Part shown: in pieces, positions 35,101 through 43,373 of the stretch
Layout of the letters: every line of letters starts with the position of its first letter
Position numbering within the stretch: the stretch's first letter is position 1
DNA from: Peptoniphilus duerdenii ATCC BAA-1640
Lineage (GTDB): Bacteria; Bacillota; Clostridia; Tissierellales; Peptoniphilaceae
Reading direction: 5' to 3'
NCBI RefSeq assembly: GCF_000146345.1
Contig: NZ_GL397071.1
Coordinates: forward strand, 841,538 to 885,417
Length of the DNA stretch: 43,880 bases
The notes under the pieces: model-generated
Told to the model about the DNA's origin: nothing
The model's input: only the letters and a program-made list of their open reading frames with translations
Database searches by the model: none
Position numbers and translations under genes: made by a program

Positions 35101-35601
35101 GAATTTATAGCTAAGGTCCTTAATAAAAAAATTATGGAAGATAAAGATGGAAATTTTGAACCAGACAAAAAAGCTACAAGACTTATTTTAGTTAAGGCTT
35201 TAGCTAAACTTCAAGGAATTAATCCTAATGACTACAAAGATAAAAACTTTAAAGATTTAGACATCAGCTCTGAAGATACAGGCTATATTAATTGGGCATA
35301 TAAAAATAAAATAGTTATGGGCTATGAAGATGGTGAATTCAAAAAAGATAGAGAAATAACTAGAGAAGAAGTAGCGGCTATTTTAAATAGATATGTGGAA
35401 AATTTAAACATCAAGAGAAAAGATGCAAAAAATATTGAGTTTAAGGATGAAAAAGATATATCCGATTGGGCTAAGCTTGAAGTTAAAAAAGCTGTAAAAA
35501 GAGGATTGTTTGAAGGCAGAAATAATGGAAAATTTGCACCAAAAGACAGTATAACAAGAGCGGAAATTGCTAGAGTTATTGTGAATTTGATGAATAATTA
35601 A
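29113..35601 (+). CDS. Giant SLH-anchored S8 subtilisin-like protease (C5a-peptidase/lactocepin type)
   Basis: A 2162-residue exported protein. Signal peptide 1-24; propeptide to about 175; S8 domain with Asp190 (IDSGFD), His260 (HGTHVAA), oxyanion Asn354 (STGNS) and Ser577 (GTSMAAPQVAG); a PA domain inserted at about 397-516; a fibronectin-like layer about 670-795; an 'FSPNNDGN' module near 880; four CNA-B-like modules ('LPxGxYK...DKP') at about 1136-1530; an InlB-type B-repeat about 1670-1740; a FIVAR-like helical bundle about 1742-1826; a disordered linker; and three C-terminal SLH repeats from about 1988. Start is TTG at 29113, eight bases after GGAAGG; an adjacent TTG at 29116 is possible. 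All catalytic residues are present. The substrate is unknown; relatives cleave host or nutrient proteins. Confidence 0.9.
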   Translation: MLKRIFVFFLAFTICLTSLSPVMAYSENEGNIEAASIEKTNKKFEKIKESLIRRGVLVNQNERIPVLLVLKDKDEYKIKDFSFSSIDKICDQISLSKRYHEKFITDFEKLLGHNVYFEEVSYIVSQSLSLNLSLDELKVLSEIDDVERISLNYPDLKLAKRPQEYKIKLMERSYNPETTFGRGELIAIIDSGFDTDHKDFIMEDVTGAKYESESKINEVLSKLRTASPENYQGKWINNKFPYGFNYANNTDNVSGGNPSHGTHVAAIAAASKGFKGQAPNAQILAMTIFAGENSGTEPSKYVKAIEDSIVLGASSINMSIGVPNSTLRNVGEDVLKAVDVARKAGVLVSVSTGNSAHTDSEIQAPKKDQPNYGTVSDPAIIKDVIAVASMNNDSVVLPYLEVKGEKIPYYPCQEEALIEAYDQELELVDVGHATKEEVSKMSGDYLKGKVALIERGLNRFDEKVALVASKGAKAAIIYDNTDSDDWVNMGIKDPAIMPIFVLRSAGLILKEKSKSSAFVVIKKEKNSFKLNNDGEMSYFSSWGPSPEFDLKPEITAIGGHVWAAQPGNTHGDKSGTSMAAPQVAGIAGLLQERLKKDNDLLLPSDNSDSDKSKNYDLIKNLLMSTAQPNKLKNENYYVSPRKQGAGLVSKENVLRTYAYVSSLTPNKDKEVSKINLGAVDTRFNLNFTVHNISKTKNLIFNKIVVTCQTDKLDSSKKGFIIPLGVEKITNDITREEEINLKPGESKNINLSLDISEKDKDILKDFINGYFVEGFIKIVSNTPEQPDIGLPYIGFRKIDKDGNKVNFYDTPVLERPIYEFTDLSESSNDYPKYYRQKNSEKTNPFTSLIGKNKEKVVVLGETTKTGDFIRKFEKEKIAFSPNNDGNLDYVSLRGVFISQYIQDHIKVYNIKDELVYEGKINHSGETLIGDNGKKIDGIIDVGKKNEALSESGDGHIYSESDKYNWDGKDSGGNLLTEGKYKYVFYARGVDEKAKEQKYEFNIILDKTKPELINMELMDGSINADIAENGSGVSKALIEVYDKDGNLESKKYMDYSEKISIPYDKDKITSTYLRIEDFAGNVFFKSIKSILQKEDLGSLSVDFKKNTWGNNYLDVSLDKKDYEIKIYDEKDQLYLGMEDLPVGKYKAKLILKSIEYSCEKPEIDFEITKSNINPSITFILKGTFPSNISLPIKVYTKKGDFEKIGRPKIRLTNKSGYSIDVEAKSGFGSKISNEFKTKISEGEWTAECISTAKDWKLIPEKITFTVGQYGKINEDVEFLYIGPKFNQILPQFDTSQAQGINENDIGLELEYILSGDDFKEWDRHKFAGKNLELPPACYKAKVKLPEGYFSDPAQIELDLREKSAAPKFKIYKNDNSKKGCFSINTRVDGVLNNNFEVKYKVTNEKGEEIKEFENLPYGVYKIEAITSVVGYFVDKPILEYSLGPSTNNKNLDFNWKSFKNLDKKGELAIWPDWGFYGQTDAGIFNQLLNGKPYIYKLRRIDKKQNDLEFKMPYPGYNQRINIQDIPYGVYSLNVDLSEINGYYVDKPTSQIVISKDRSTLNIKYGKTPYPIKDYTISLNNSAGIKITSNKSTSKEGEFVELNYSGNLNGKVLSGFYLDYEIEYQVPDGFYGTKTEVKKEREFLYPDSSGNFKFIMRSGNLKVTPKLEDKKIIHNIEILPSENGTVQVNKNKAVAGEGISISAIANDGYVLDKILCNDKELEKAEFIMPDKDVKLKVIFKKVSLNFEKLIEAINIAKGKLAEKEILISQDGSDIPLGKKWVKKDDYENLNTVLKEAESIINKADSQEAIEKINDKLNEAISSLKFNEGKLIIKNVTVISLESDGKSETETTKTITLKLSEEINLKIEDINLLGAKVEKIEKTENIYKIFIKDIGVKNEENLTLSLKKLGYKFSNDNIQVKVYVEKKNESDKPEEDKPNLKPNVKPKEGSNENAQRGFDNYTDNRGYNSAKVFSIPVIVKKEVNSSKEINKIDYEKHWAKEFIAKVLNKKIMEDKDGNFEPDKKATRLILVKALAKLQGINPNDYKDKNFKDLDISSEDTGYINWAYKNKIVMGYEDGEFKKDREITREEVAAILNRYVENLNIKRKDAKNIEFKDEKDISDWAKLEVKKAVKRGLFEGRNNGKFAPKDSITRAEIARVIVNLMNN

Positions 35602-35969
35602 ATATGAAATTTAGGAATAGGTACATTTTTTAATGTGCCTATTTCTATATTTCAAAGTTGAGATAGTCGATTTTTAAGCTGTACATGATTTAAGGCAACA
35701 AGCTAAAGACAATAAATTAAGATTTAAAATATATTCTACTTAAAATTATTAATAAACTCTTTAACGAATTCTAGAAGGAAATCTAAATGCCTTAAATTCA
35801 ATTATTACATTTAATAGAATAGCCATTGAGAAATATAGAATCTATTACATAGAAAAAAAGATAATTTTATTTGTTTGTAAACTAGATACAATTAAACGCA
35901 TAGAATGAGCCAGACGATCCAACATCTTCAAAACATCCTCAAATTTTCATTAAAAATTTTTTCTAACTA
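35602..35969. other. Intergenic region between subtilase and recombinase genes
   Basis: About 370 AT-rich bases without a gene. A terminator-like hairpin follows the subtilase stop (35614-35645). I see no duplicated tRNA 3' end or att-like core in the rest. Confidence 0.6.
35614..35645 (+). terminator. Hairpin after the subtilase gene
   Basis: GGAATAGGTACATT and AATGTGCCTATTTC pair around a TTTT loop with one G-T pair; the downstream T-run is weak (TCTATATTT), so termination may be partial. Confidence 0.6.
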
Positions 35970-36899
35970 TTATATATTTATTTTTGTTATTCTCTTTTTA
36001 CCGAACATGATATCATTAACAGGTGAAAATCTTCTATGTTCATTAGCAACAGAATCTTGATTAATCTTTAGATATTTCTTAGTCATTTTAATATCACTAT
36101 GACCCATTAAATATTGGAGATAAACTATGTTACCGCCGTTTTCTAAGTATGTTGTAGCGAAGTAGTGTCGAAGTTGATAGGGGGTAATCCTATCTTCTCC
36201 ACAGAGTTCTAAGATATCGCAGTACCTAGCAAACTTTCTTTGTATAGCAGTTGTGGATAACTCTTTACCAGAATCAGATAGGAAGAGATTATTAGACTTG
36301 AAGTTATTTCTCTTATTAATTTCAAAAAGCCTCTTAACATATTTAATCACTCCATCAGATAAGGGAAGTATCCGAGATTTATTACATTTTCCAATACTTG
36401 GGGTAATCCGAAGATCCTTATTATAATAGTCAAACAAATTTTCATAGACTTGCACCGCTTCAGCTGGTCTTATCCCAGTATCCAAAGTCAACAATATGAA
36501 AACATAGTCTCTAAATTCAGTATAAGAATTTAAGTCTAAAAGACTCAAGATCTTTTTCAAACTCTCTTTCTCAGCTGGTCTAGGTTCAGCATCTTCTTTC
36601 TTTCTTTTTATCCCTAACTTCACTATAGGATTTTCTTCAATTATCTCCCTCTCAATCAAGAAATTAAAATAAGTATTGAGTCTTTTTCTGTATCCGTTGT
36701 AGCCACCCTTTAAATCTCTTTTTTCAAGAAAGAAATTCAAAACTTTTTCTTCAAGATTATCTCCACGAGCAACTTCATTAAAAACAGTAAAGTCTTTGCT
36801 GTAACCATATAATGTATTATAGGATAAACCCTCCATAGCCTTATATTTTAAAAAGTTCAATTGATTACAATCTAAAGCACTAACATCAAATTCAAACAT
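35970..36899 (-). CDS. Tyrosine recombinase / integrase
   Basis: A 309-residue site-specific recombinase of the phage-integrase/Xer type. An N-terminal SAM-like core-binding domain spans about 1-95. The catalytic domain has Arg144 (TGIRPAEAV), a beta-hairpin Lys171/Lys174, Arg244 in 'YQLRHYFATT', His267 in 'LMGHSDIKMT' and the nucleophile Tyr276 (KKYLKI). The first His of the usual HxxR box is Tyr241. The ATG at 36899 follows AAAGGAG. It lies just downstream of three tRNA genes, reading away from them, as integrases of tRNA-inserted islands often do; no att duplication was found, so it may also be a stand-alone recombinase. Confidence 0.88.
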   Translation of the reverse strand: MFEFDVSALDCNQLNFLKYKAMEGLSYNTLYGYSKDFTVFNEVARGDNLEEKVLNFFLEKRDLKGGYNGYRKRLNTYFNFLIEREIIEENPIVKLGIKRKKEDAEPRPAEKESLKKILSLLDLNSYTEFRDYVFILLTLDTGIRPAEAVQVYENLFDYYNKDLRITPSIGKCNKSRILPLSDGVIKYVKRLFEINKRNNFKSNNLFLSDSGKELSTTAIQRKFARYCDILELCGEDRITPYQLRHYFATTYLENGGNIVYLQYLMGHSDIKMTKKYLKINQDSVANEHRRFSPVNDIMFGKKRITKINI

Positions 36900-36954
36900 A
36901 CGCCTTTGCTCCTTTCTTTAATTTTCTTGGTTCTTCAGAGTCCTAAAGTTTTTC

Positions 36955-36995
36955 AAAAAAAAAGAAAGGACACGAACCTAACTAAGTTCGTATCC
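36955..36995 (-). terminator. Terminator of the tRNA cluster
   Basis: On the minus strand GGATACGAAC, loop TTAGTTAG, GTTCGTGTCC, then TTTCTTTTTTTTT. The 10-bp stem has one mismatch. It separates the tRNA operon from the recombinase gene. Confidence 0.85.
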
Positions 36996-37050
36996 AAAAG
37001 CGTCTCCCAAAACCATCTATTTGTCGCTGGTTTGGAAGTCAACAGTTTCT

Positions 37051-37126
37051 TGGTGCCCAGAGCCGGAATCGAACCAGCGACACGTAGATTTTCAGTCTAC
37101 TGCTCTACCGACTGAGCTATCTGGGC
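37051..37126 (-). tRNA. tRNA-Phe(GAA)
   Basis: A 76-base cloverleaf on the minus strand with acceptor GCCCAGA/TCTGGGC, D arm GCTC/GAGC, anticodon loop CTGAAAA (GAA), T loop TTCGATT and an encoded CCA. Its 3' end faces the recombinase gene, the usual orientation of an integration target. Confidence 0.97.
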
Positions 37127-37129
37127 ATA

Positions 37130-37206
37130 TGGTGGGCCTTCAGGGACTCGAACCCCGGACCTACCGGTTATGAGCCGGGCGCTCTAACCGACTGAGCTAA
37201 AGGCCC
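37130..37206 (-). tRNA. tRNA with CAT anticodon (elongator Met, or Ile2)
   Basis: A 77-base cloverleaf on the minus strand: acceptor GGGCCTT/AAGGCCC, anticodon loop CTCATAA, T loop TTCGAGT, encoded CCA. Not an initiator by its acceptor pair and anticodon stem. CAT tRNAs can be elongator Met or TilS-modified Ile; sequence alone leaves some doubt. The outermost anticodon-stem pair is C-T. Confidence 0.92.
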
Positions 37207-37221
37207 CTACTTAAAGAGTCT

Positions 37222-37312
37222 TGGCGGAGAAAGAGGGATTTGAACCCTCGCGACCCTAATGAGCCCTACTCCCTTAGCAGGGGAGCCTCTTCAGCCTCTT
37301 GAGTATTTCTCC
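37222..37312 (-). tRNA. tRNA-Ser(GCT)
   Basis: A 91-base class II tRNA on the minus strand with acceptor GGAGAAA/TTTCTCC, anticodon loop CTGCTAA (GCT, for AGC/AGU codons), a long variable arm, T loop TTCAAAT and encoded CCA. First gene of the Ser-Met-Phe cluster. Confidence 0.95.
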
Positions 37313-37510
37313 AGTATCAATTCCCTACGGTTATGTTTTCCGCATCACTCTTAATAGTATATATGACCATCTAAGAATTGTCAACAGAAAAATTTGAGAT
37401 AAATCTATCTCTTTGGAATTGCTATTCTATTTTAACATTTTAAATTATATAAGTAAAGAAAAAATTTTTTTTGGGGGGATTATTTCCGTGAAAACTAGTT
37501 TTTTACCTAA

Positions 37511-37550
37511 GGAACATACATTTGACAAATATTTTTCTTCTCATTAAGAT
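37511..37550 (+). promoter_or_regulatory. uvrB promoter with degenerate LexA-like box
   Basis: TTGACA (37522-37527), a 17-base spacer and TAAGAT (37545-37550) form the likely promoter. GGAACATACATTTG (37511-37524) overlaps the -35 and resembles the Firmicute SOS box CGAACrnryGTTyC with about three departures, so SOS control is possible but not certain. Confidence 0.5.
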
Positions 37551-37592
37551 ATAATATATTAGAAAGAATATATTTATATAAAAGGTTAGATT

Positions 37593-39563
37593 ATGGATTT
37601 TAAGATACATTCAAAATTTAAACCCACTGGAGATCAACCGGAAGCTATTGATGGTTTGGTCAAGGGTTTAAACAAAGGTTATAAACATCAAACTTTGCTG
37701 GGAGTTACTGGCTCGGGCAAGACTTTTACCATGGCAAATGTAATTGAAAAGGTGCAGAGACCGACTCTTGTAATCGCACACAACAAGACTCTTGCATACC
37801 AACTTGCCAGCGAGTTTAAGGAATTTTTCCCAGAAAATGCAATTGAATACTTCGTCAGTTACTACGACTACTATCAACCGGAAGCGTATGTGCCTGGAAC
37901 GGATACTTTTATTGAAAAGGATTCTTCTATAAACGATGAGATCGATAAACTGAGACACTCTGCAACCATGGCTCTTTTTGAAAGAAGAGACGTGGTTATT
38001 GTGGCGTCTGTATCTTGTATCTATGGTCTTGGTGATCCGATTGATTACGAGCATCTTGCAATTTCTCTTCGCCCTGGTATGATAAGGGACAGAAACGAAA
38101 TCATGTCTAAGCTTGTGGATATTCAATACGTTAGAAACGATATAAATTTCATAAGAGGGACATTTAGAGTTAGGGGAGATACTTTGGAAGTATTTCCTGC
38201 ATCTAGTTCCGATAGATCCATTCGTATTGAATTTTTTGGTGACGAAATCGATAGAATTACTGAAATAGATACTCTAACTGGAAATATAACTGGATATTTA
38301 AACCACGCATTTATAACTCCTGCATCCCACTTTGCAACTTCTTCTGAAAAGGTGGACAGGGCGATTGAAACTATAAAGATTGAACTGGACGAGAGATTAA
38401 AAGAACTTCGCGGTCAGGAAAAATTACTTGAAGCGCAAAGGCTTGAACAGAGAACCAACTACGATTTGGAAATGCTTCAAGAGATGGGATTTTGTTCTGG
38501 AATAGAAAACTATTCGAGACATCTGTCCGGTAGAGAGCCGGGAAGTCGTCCATACACTTTGATAGATTATTTTCCGAAGGATTTTCTTTTAATTATTGAC
38601 GAATCCCACGTGACCATTCCTCAAATTCGAGGAATGTACAACGGTGATAGATCTAGGAAGCAGACCTTGGTGGACTATGGTTTTAGACTTCCATCTGCCC
38701 TAGACAATAGACCCCTTAGGTTTAACGAGTTTGAGTCCATGGTCAATCAGGCAATCTATGTCAGTGCCACACCTGGACCTTACGAAAAGGAACATCAAGA
38801 AAATTATGTGGAACAGATCATAAGACCTACTGGACTTCTCGATCCAAAGATTGAGGTAAGACCTATTAAAGGTCAAATCGATGACCTAGTTTCTGAAATA
38901 AATAAGAGGGCAGAAAAAGGCGAGAGAACTCTTGTCACTACACTTACGAAAAAGATGGCGGAGGACCTTACCAAGTATTTTAAAGAACTTGGAATCAAGG
39001 TTACCTATATGCACTCCGACGTGGATACCATCGAGAGAATGGAAATTATTAGAGATCTTCGTCTAGGTGTTTACGATGTGCTAATTGGAATCAACCTTCT
39101 TCGTGAAGGTCTGGACCTACCAGAGGTTTCCCTCGTTGCAATCTTAGATGCGGACAAGGAAGGTTTCCTTCGTTCTGAGACTTCTCTTATACAGACATCT
39201 GGTCGTGCTGCGAGAAATGTGGACGGCATAGTAATCATGTATGCGGATACCATCACCAAGTCAATGGATGTAACCATAACCGAGACAGAAAGAAGAAGAA
39301 AGATTCAAAATCAGTACAATATAGATCACAATATTGTTCCTAAGACCATCGAAAAAGGAATTAGGGACGTCATCGCCACTACAATTGCATCAGAAAGTAA
39401 CGAAACTTACAAAGTGGATGATGAATTTACAAATGATGAAATAGAAGCCATGATTGAAGGCTTAAAGGTTAGAATGTACAAAGAGGCAGAGGGCTTGAAC
39501 TTCGAAGCTGCTGCTGAAATTCGTGATAAAATAGAAGAACTTAGAAAGAAGATGATTGATTGA
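37593..39563 (+). CDS. uvrB: Excinuclease ABC subunit B
   Basis: A 656-residue nucleotide-excision-repair helicase-like protein that receives damaged DNA from UvrA and recruits UvrC. Walker A GVTGSGKT is at 37-44; the damage-probing beta-hairpin region '[21 protein letters not shown]' is intact near 90-115; 'LLIIDESH' is Walker B; the C-terminal UVR motif ('[19 protein letters not shown]') is the UvrC contact. Length is normal. It is the first gene of uvrB-uvrA, with a promoter that may be under SOS control, and overlaps uvrA by four bases. Confidence 0.98.
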   Translation: MDFKIHSKFKPTGDQPEAIDGLVKGLNKGYKHQTLLGVTGSGKTFTMANVIEKVQRPTLVIAHNKTLAYQLASEFKEFFPENAIEYFVSYYDYYQPEAYVPGTDTFIEKDSSINDEIDKLRHSATMALFERRDVVIVASVSCIYGLGDPIDYEHLAISLRPGMIRDRNEIMSKLVDIQYVRNDINFIRGTFRVRGDTLEVFPASSSDRSIRIEFFGDEIDRITEIDTLTGNITGYLNHAFITPASHFATSSEKVDRAIETIKIELDERLKELRGQEKLLEAQRLEQRTNYDLEMLQEMGFCSGIENYSRHLSGREPGSRPYTLIDYFPKDFLLIIDESHVTIPQIRGMYNGDRSRKQTLVDYGFRLPSALDNRPLRFNEFESMVNQAIYVSATPGPYEKEHQENYVEQIIRPTGLLDPKIEVRPIKGQIDDLVSEINKRAEKGERTLVTTLTKKMAEDLTKYFKELGIKVTYMHSDVDTIERMEIIRDLRLGVYDVLIGINLLREGLDLPEVSLVAILDADKEGFLRSETSLIQTSGRAARNVDGIVIMYADTITKSMDVTITETERRRKIQNQYNIDHNIVPKTIEKGIRDVIATTIASESNETYKVDDEFTNDEIEAMIEGLKVRMYKEAEGLNFEAAAEIRDKIEELRKKMID

Positions 39564-42394
39564 CAGATAATATTGTTATAAAAGGCGGAAGGCAACACAA
39601 TTTAAAGAATGTGAATCTAACTCTGCCGAGAAATAAATTTATAGTTTTTACAGGACTATCTGGATCTGGCAAGAGCTCACTGGCTTTTGACACCATCTAT
39701 GCGGAAGGACAAAGAAGGTATGTTGAGAGTCTGTCCTCCTATGCGAGACAGTTCTTGGGTCAGATGGATAAGCCAGAAGTTGAGAGTATAGAAGGGATGA
39801 GTCCTTCTATTTCTATTGACCAAAAAACAACCAGCAAGAATCCTCGTTCAACCGTTGGTACAGTAACGGAAATTTATGACTACTTGAGACTTCTCTTTGC
39901 AAGGGTGGGTCATCCTTACTGTCCAATCTGCGGCAAGGAAATAACTTCCTACACAGTAGACCAAATGGTTGACAGAATTATGGAACTGGAGGAGAGAAGT
40001 AGAATTGTAATCCTCGCTCCAGTGGTGAGAAGAAGAAAGGGAACCCACAAAAAAGTTCTCGATAAGATAAAGAAAGATGGATTCATAAGAGCGGTTGTAG
40101 ATGGCGAGATGCTTGACATAACTGCAGAAGAAGTGGAACTGGACAAGAATACATTCCACGATATTTCCATAGTAGTAGATAGACTTATAGTTAAAGAAGG
40201 AATCGAGTCAAGACTTAGCGATTCCCTTGAGCTTGCTCTAAATGCCAGCGACGGAATTGTAAATGTCGATGTTATAGATGGAGAGACCTTTGTGTTTTCA
40301 TCTAAACTCGCTTGTCCGGATTGTAATATTGTAATAGAAGAGATCACTCCTCGTTCATTTTCATTTAACAGTCCACTGGGAGCCTGCGAAGTTTGTAATG
40401 GACTTGGATTTTCTAAAGAGCCTGATCCAGAACTGATCATTCCAAACAAGGACCTATCCATAAGCGAAGGAGCCATCGCATCATTTTCAAATGTGGACGG
40501 AACCTACTACATGGAAATCTTCAAACAGATTGCAAAACATTATAAATTCAGCGAGAAAGCACCGATTAAAGATGCTCCTCCTGAAATGATAAATGACATT
40601 CTCTACGGAACAAAGTACAATGTAAATATAAAGTACAAGTCAATGTTTAGTGGTATGACCGGATTCAAAGGCAACTGGGAAGGCGTAATTTATAATTTAA
40701 AGAGAAGGTATACTGAGACTAGTTCCGACAGAGTTATAGACAAGATTGATGAATTTATGTCTGACGAACCTTGCCCAAAATGTCATGGCAAGAGGCTAAA
40801 GGATGCGTCCTTAGCGGTAAAGGTAAATGGAAAAAATATTGCAGAAGTGACGGATATGTCCATCGTTGATGCTCTGGAATTTTTCAACAATCTAAAACTT
40901 TCTGAAAAAGAAGAGATAATCGCAAAACAGGTGCTAAAAGAAATAAGAGAGCGTCTAGGATTTTTAAAAAATGTCGGTCTCGATTATTTGACCATGTCCA
41001 GAATGGCAGGCACCCTTTCCGGTGGAGAGGCACAGAGAATTCGTCTTGCTACTCAAATAGGATCTCACTTGGTTGGAGTTATCTATGTCCTTGATGAGCC
41101 GAGCATTGGACTTCATCAAAGAGACAACGACAGACTTTTGAAAACTCTTAGAGAGCTTACAGATATTGGAAATACTTTGATTGTAGTAGAACATGATGAG
41201 GATACCATGAGAGCCTGTGATATGATTGTGGATATCGGCCCGAAGGCGGGAATCCATGGTGGTGAAATCGTCGCAACAGGCTCGGTGGAAGACATAGAAA
41301 AATGTGAAAGATCCATAACTGGACAGTATCTCTCTGGCAAGAAGAAGATAGAAGTTCCAAAGACAAGGCGTGAATATACAGGCAAGACCATAAAAATTCA
41401 TGGAGCAGCGGAAAATAATCTAAAAGATATAGATGTTGAGATACCTCTCGGACAATTCGTCTGTGTTACTGGAGTCAGTGGCTCAGGCAAAAGTTCCTTG
41501 GTAAATGAAATTCTATACAAGGCCCTCGCTTCATCGGTAAACAAATCGAAGATCAAGCCTGGAAAATATAAATCAATCGAAGGATTAGAAAATATAGACA
41601 AGGTTGTAGACATTGACCAAAGTCCTATCGGCAGAACACCACGTTCAAACCCAGCAACCTACACAGGAACCTTTGATTTAATAAGAGATATATTTGCCAT
41701 GACAAACGAAGCCAAGATGCGTGGATATAAGAAGGGCAGGTTTTCTTTCAATGTAAAAGGCGGAAGATGCGAAGCTTGTAGTGGAGACGGAATAATAAAG
41801 GTAGAGATGCACTTTCTACCAGATGTATATGTGCCTTGCGAAGTCTGCAAAGGAAAGAGGTACAATAGGGAAACACTACAAGTATTATTTAAAGGCAAAA
41901 ATATTTCTGACGTGCTTGACATGACTGTGGAAGAAGCGATAGAATTTTTCGAGAACCATCCGAGGGTACTTCGCAAGTTAGAAACACTACAAAATGTAGG
42001 GCTATCCTATATAAAATTAGGACAACCATCCACCCAACTTTCTGGAGGAGAAGCGCAGAGAATAAAACTTGCAACGGAGCTATCCAAGAGAGGAACCGGA
42101 AACACCATCTACATTTTAGATGAACCGACAACAGGTCTTCACACTGCAGATATACACATGCTTATAGAAGTTCTCCAAGAATTGGTGGACAGGGGCAACA
42201 CAGTTGTGGTGATCGAACACAATTTAGATGTAATAAAGACGGCGGACCACATAATCGATCTAGGACCAGAAGGAGGTTCTGGAGGAGGGACGATTGTGGC
42301 AACGGGACGCCCGGAAGAAATAGTTAAAAATAAAAATTCCTACACGGGAAAATATTTAAAGAAAGTGCTTGGTGACAATGAAAAAAAGAATTAA
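39560..42394 (+). CDS. uvrA: Excinuclease ABC subunit A
   Basis: A 944-residue damage-recognition ATPase with two ABC modules. Walker A motifs are 'GLSGSGKSS' near 32 and 'GVSGSGKSS' near 635; two 'LSGGEAQRI' signatures and two '[10 protein letters not shown]'/'[10 protein letters not shown]' Walker B sites follow. Zinc-finger cysteines are seen in 'CPDC...CEVC' near 253-283 and 'CEAC...CEVC' near 737-764. The start is TTG at 39560, sharing TTGA with the uvrB stop, so translation is likely coupled. It forms the UvrA2-UvrB damage-sensing complex with the upstream gene product. Confidence 0.98.
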   Translation: MTDNIVIKGGRQHNLKNVNLTLPRNKFIVFTGLSGSGKSSLAFDTIYAEGQRRYVESLSSYARQFLGQMDKPEVESIEGMSPSISIDQKTTSKNPRSTVGTVTEIYDYLRLLFARVGHPYCPICGKEITSYTVDQMVDRIMELEERSRIVILAPVVRRRKGTHKKVLDKIKKDGFIRAVVDGEMLDITAEEVELDKNTFHDISIVVDRLIVKEGIESRLSDSLELALNASDGIVNVDVIDGETFVFSSKLACPDCNIVIEEITPRSFSFNSPLGACEVCNGLGFSKEPDPELIIPNKDLSISEGAIASFSNVDGTYYMEIFKQIAKHYKFSEKAPIKDAPPEMINDILYGTKYNVNIKYKSMFSGMTGFKGNWEGVIYNLKRRYTETSSDRVIDKIDEFMSDEPCPKCHGKRLKDASLAVKVNGKNIAEVTDMSIVDALEFFNNLKLSEKEEIIAKQVLKEIRERLGFLKNVGLDYLTMSRMAGTLSGGEAQRIRLATQIGSHLVGVIYVLDEPSIGLHQRDNDRLLKTLRELTDIGNTLIVVEHDEDTMRACDMIVDIGPKAGIHGGEIVATGSVEDIEKCERSITGQYLSGKKKIEVPKTRREYTGKTIKIHGAAENNLKDIDVEIPLGQFVCVTGVSGSGKSSLVNEILYKALASSVNKSKIKPGKYKSIEGLENIDKVVDIDQSPIGRTPRSNPATYTGTFDLIRDIFAMTNEAKMRGYKKGRFSFNVKGGRCEACSGDGIIKVEMHFLPDVYVPCEVCKGKRYNRETLQVLFKGKNISDVLDMTVEEAIEFFENHPRVLRKLETLQNVGLSYIKLGQPSTQLSGGEAQRIKLATELSKRGTGNTIYILDEPTTGLHTADIHMLIEVLQELVDRGNTVVVIEHNLDVIKTADHIIDLGPEGGSGGGTIVATGRPEEIVKNKNSYTGKYLKKVLGDNEKKN

Positions 42395-43151
42395 AAATAT
42401 AGTATTAGCGGCGCTAATCATCATCTCAGCAGCATTACCAAATTCATCACTTGCCTATACAAGACCAAATAATTTTTCAAATTTAAAAGGTGCAGCAAGG
42501 ATTGAAGGAATAAAGAGATTTCAAGCTGAGTTAAACGTGCCAACCACAGGAGTGGTAGATGCGATGACGAAAAAAGTACTTCACACTGAAAATATTAGAG
42601 TGAGGGACTATGTAAAACCACCGACAAATGGCAATTGGATCACAGTAAACCTAATCAACAGGATCTTGACTATGTACAAGGGAAATGAAGTTCTATATAA
42701 ATTTCCGGTAGCGGTAGGTGCATCAGCAACACCAACTCCAGCGGTAAAGGGAAAGATTATGAATAAACACGTGAACCCAGCTTGGGGAGGAATGGGCGGA
42801 AAGTATAAGGCAACTTCGCCGGACGATCCGTACAATCCACTTGGAGAGAGATGGATGGGGTTAAACCTTGGTAAGTACAGCGGATATGGAATCCACGGCA
42901 CCATCAAACCACATCAAATAGGAATGTATGTGTCCAACGGATGTATAAGAATGTTTAATCACGATATAGAAAACTATATCTTCCCAGCATCTAAAGTTGG
43001 TATGCCAGTTTATATTGGAAGAAATGAAGAGTTAAACTCCTGGGGCGTGTACCAATATTTTGAAGAAATAGATCCTAATGCAGCACCAAAAGATACACCT
43101 CAAAAACCAGTGGTAGAAAATTACGAAACAGAGGATCTATACGAGTATTAA
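42378..43151 (+). CDS. Exported L,D-transpeptidase (YkuD) with peptidoglycan-binding domain
   Basis: A 257-residue secreted enzyme that cross-links peptidoglycan through 3-3 bonds or attaches proteins. Signal peptide 1-26; a peptidoglycan-binding-like helix domain about 33-70 ('[25 protein letters not shown]'); YkuD domain about 85-215 with His173 (GIHGT) and nucleophile Cys189 in 'SNGCIRM'. A Pro/Glu-rich tail ends the protein. I take ATG 42378 as start because the signal peptide begins there; TTG 42369 would add three residues. It starts inside the uvrA 3' end (17-base overlap), so it is transcribed with uvrBA, an unusual partner. Confidence 0.93.
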   Translation: MKKRIKNIVLAALIIISAALPNSSLAYTRPNNFSNLKGAARIEGIKRFQAELNVPTTGVVDAMTKKVLHTENIRVRDYVKPPTNGNWITVNLINRILTMYKGNEVLYKFPVAVGASATPTPAVKGKIMNKHVNPAWGGMGGKYKATSPDDPYNPLGERWMGLNLGKYSGYGIHGTIKPHQIGMYVSNGCIRMFNHDIENYIFPASKVGMPVYIGRNEELNSWGVYQYFEEIDPNAAPKDTPQKPVVENYETEDLYEY

Positions 43152-43160
43152 TTAAGTAAG

Positions 43161-43190
43161 AAAGTTCAAGAATAGTTCTTGGACTTTTTT
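43161..43190 (+). terminator. Terminator of uvrBA-ldt operon
   Basis: AAAGTTCAAGAA (43161-43172), loop TAG, TTCTTGGACTTT (43176-43187) with one G-T pair, then more Ts. Confidence 0.88.
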
Positions 43191-43215
43191 GTTTGGGAAA
43201 ATGTGTCTTGCATTT

Positions 43216-43249
43216 GTAGCGGAAACATTTTGCTTCCACAGCCGAAGGC
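43216..43249 (-). repeat. Intergenic repeat family 2, right copy
   Basis: On the minus strand GCCTTCGGCT, GGAAGCAAAAT and TTCCGCTAC, closely matching 2646-2679 in inverted orientation. Confidence 0.75.
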
Positions 43250-43303
43250 TACAATAAACTTTGCAAATAGTTAACACCTATCTAGCGAAACCTCTCCCAA
43301 TTA

Positions 43304-43352
43304 GTCATCCTGAGCGGCAAAGGCGTTAGCCTTTGAAGTCGAAGGGTCTTTG
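43304..43352 (+). repeat. Intergenic repeat family 1, copy C
   Basis: GTCATCCTGAGCG, hairpin CAAAGGC-GTTA-GCCTTTG (43318-43335), then AAGTCGAAGGGTCTTTG. The right flank differs from copies B, D and E. Confidence 0.75.
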
Positions 43353-43373
43353 TACAGATTAACCACCCAATTG

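Noticed and set aside
35602-36960. Search for a second copy of the tRNA-Phe 3' end (att core).
   Set aside because: No match of useful length was found here or near 19.6-22.2 kb by eye; a computed search is needed before calling att sites.
36906-37115. A 69-codon plus-strand open frame across the tRNA terminator and tRNA-Phe.
   Set aside because: It is antisense to a tRNA and a terminator, with no family resemblance.
37491-37502. Palindrome AAAACTAGTTTT upstream of uvrB.
   Set aside because: Twelve bases of A/T-rich palindrome are expected by chance in this composition and it lacks a known partner.
37550-37555. TATAAT as the uvrB -10.
   Set aside because: The spacer to TTGACA would be 22 bases; TAAGAT at 37545-37550 gives 17.
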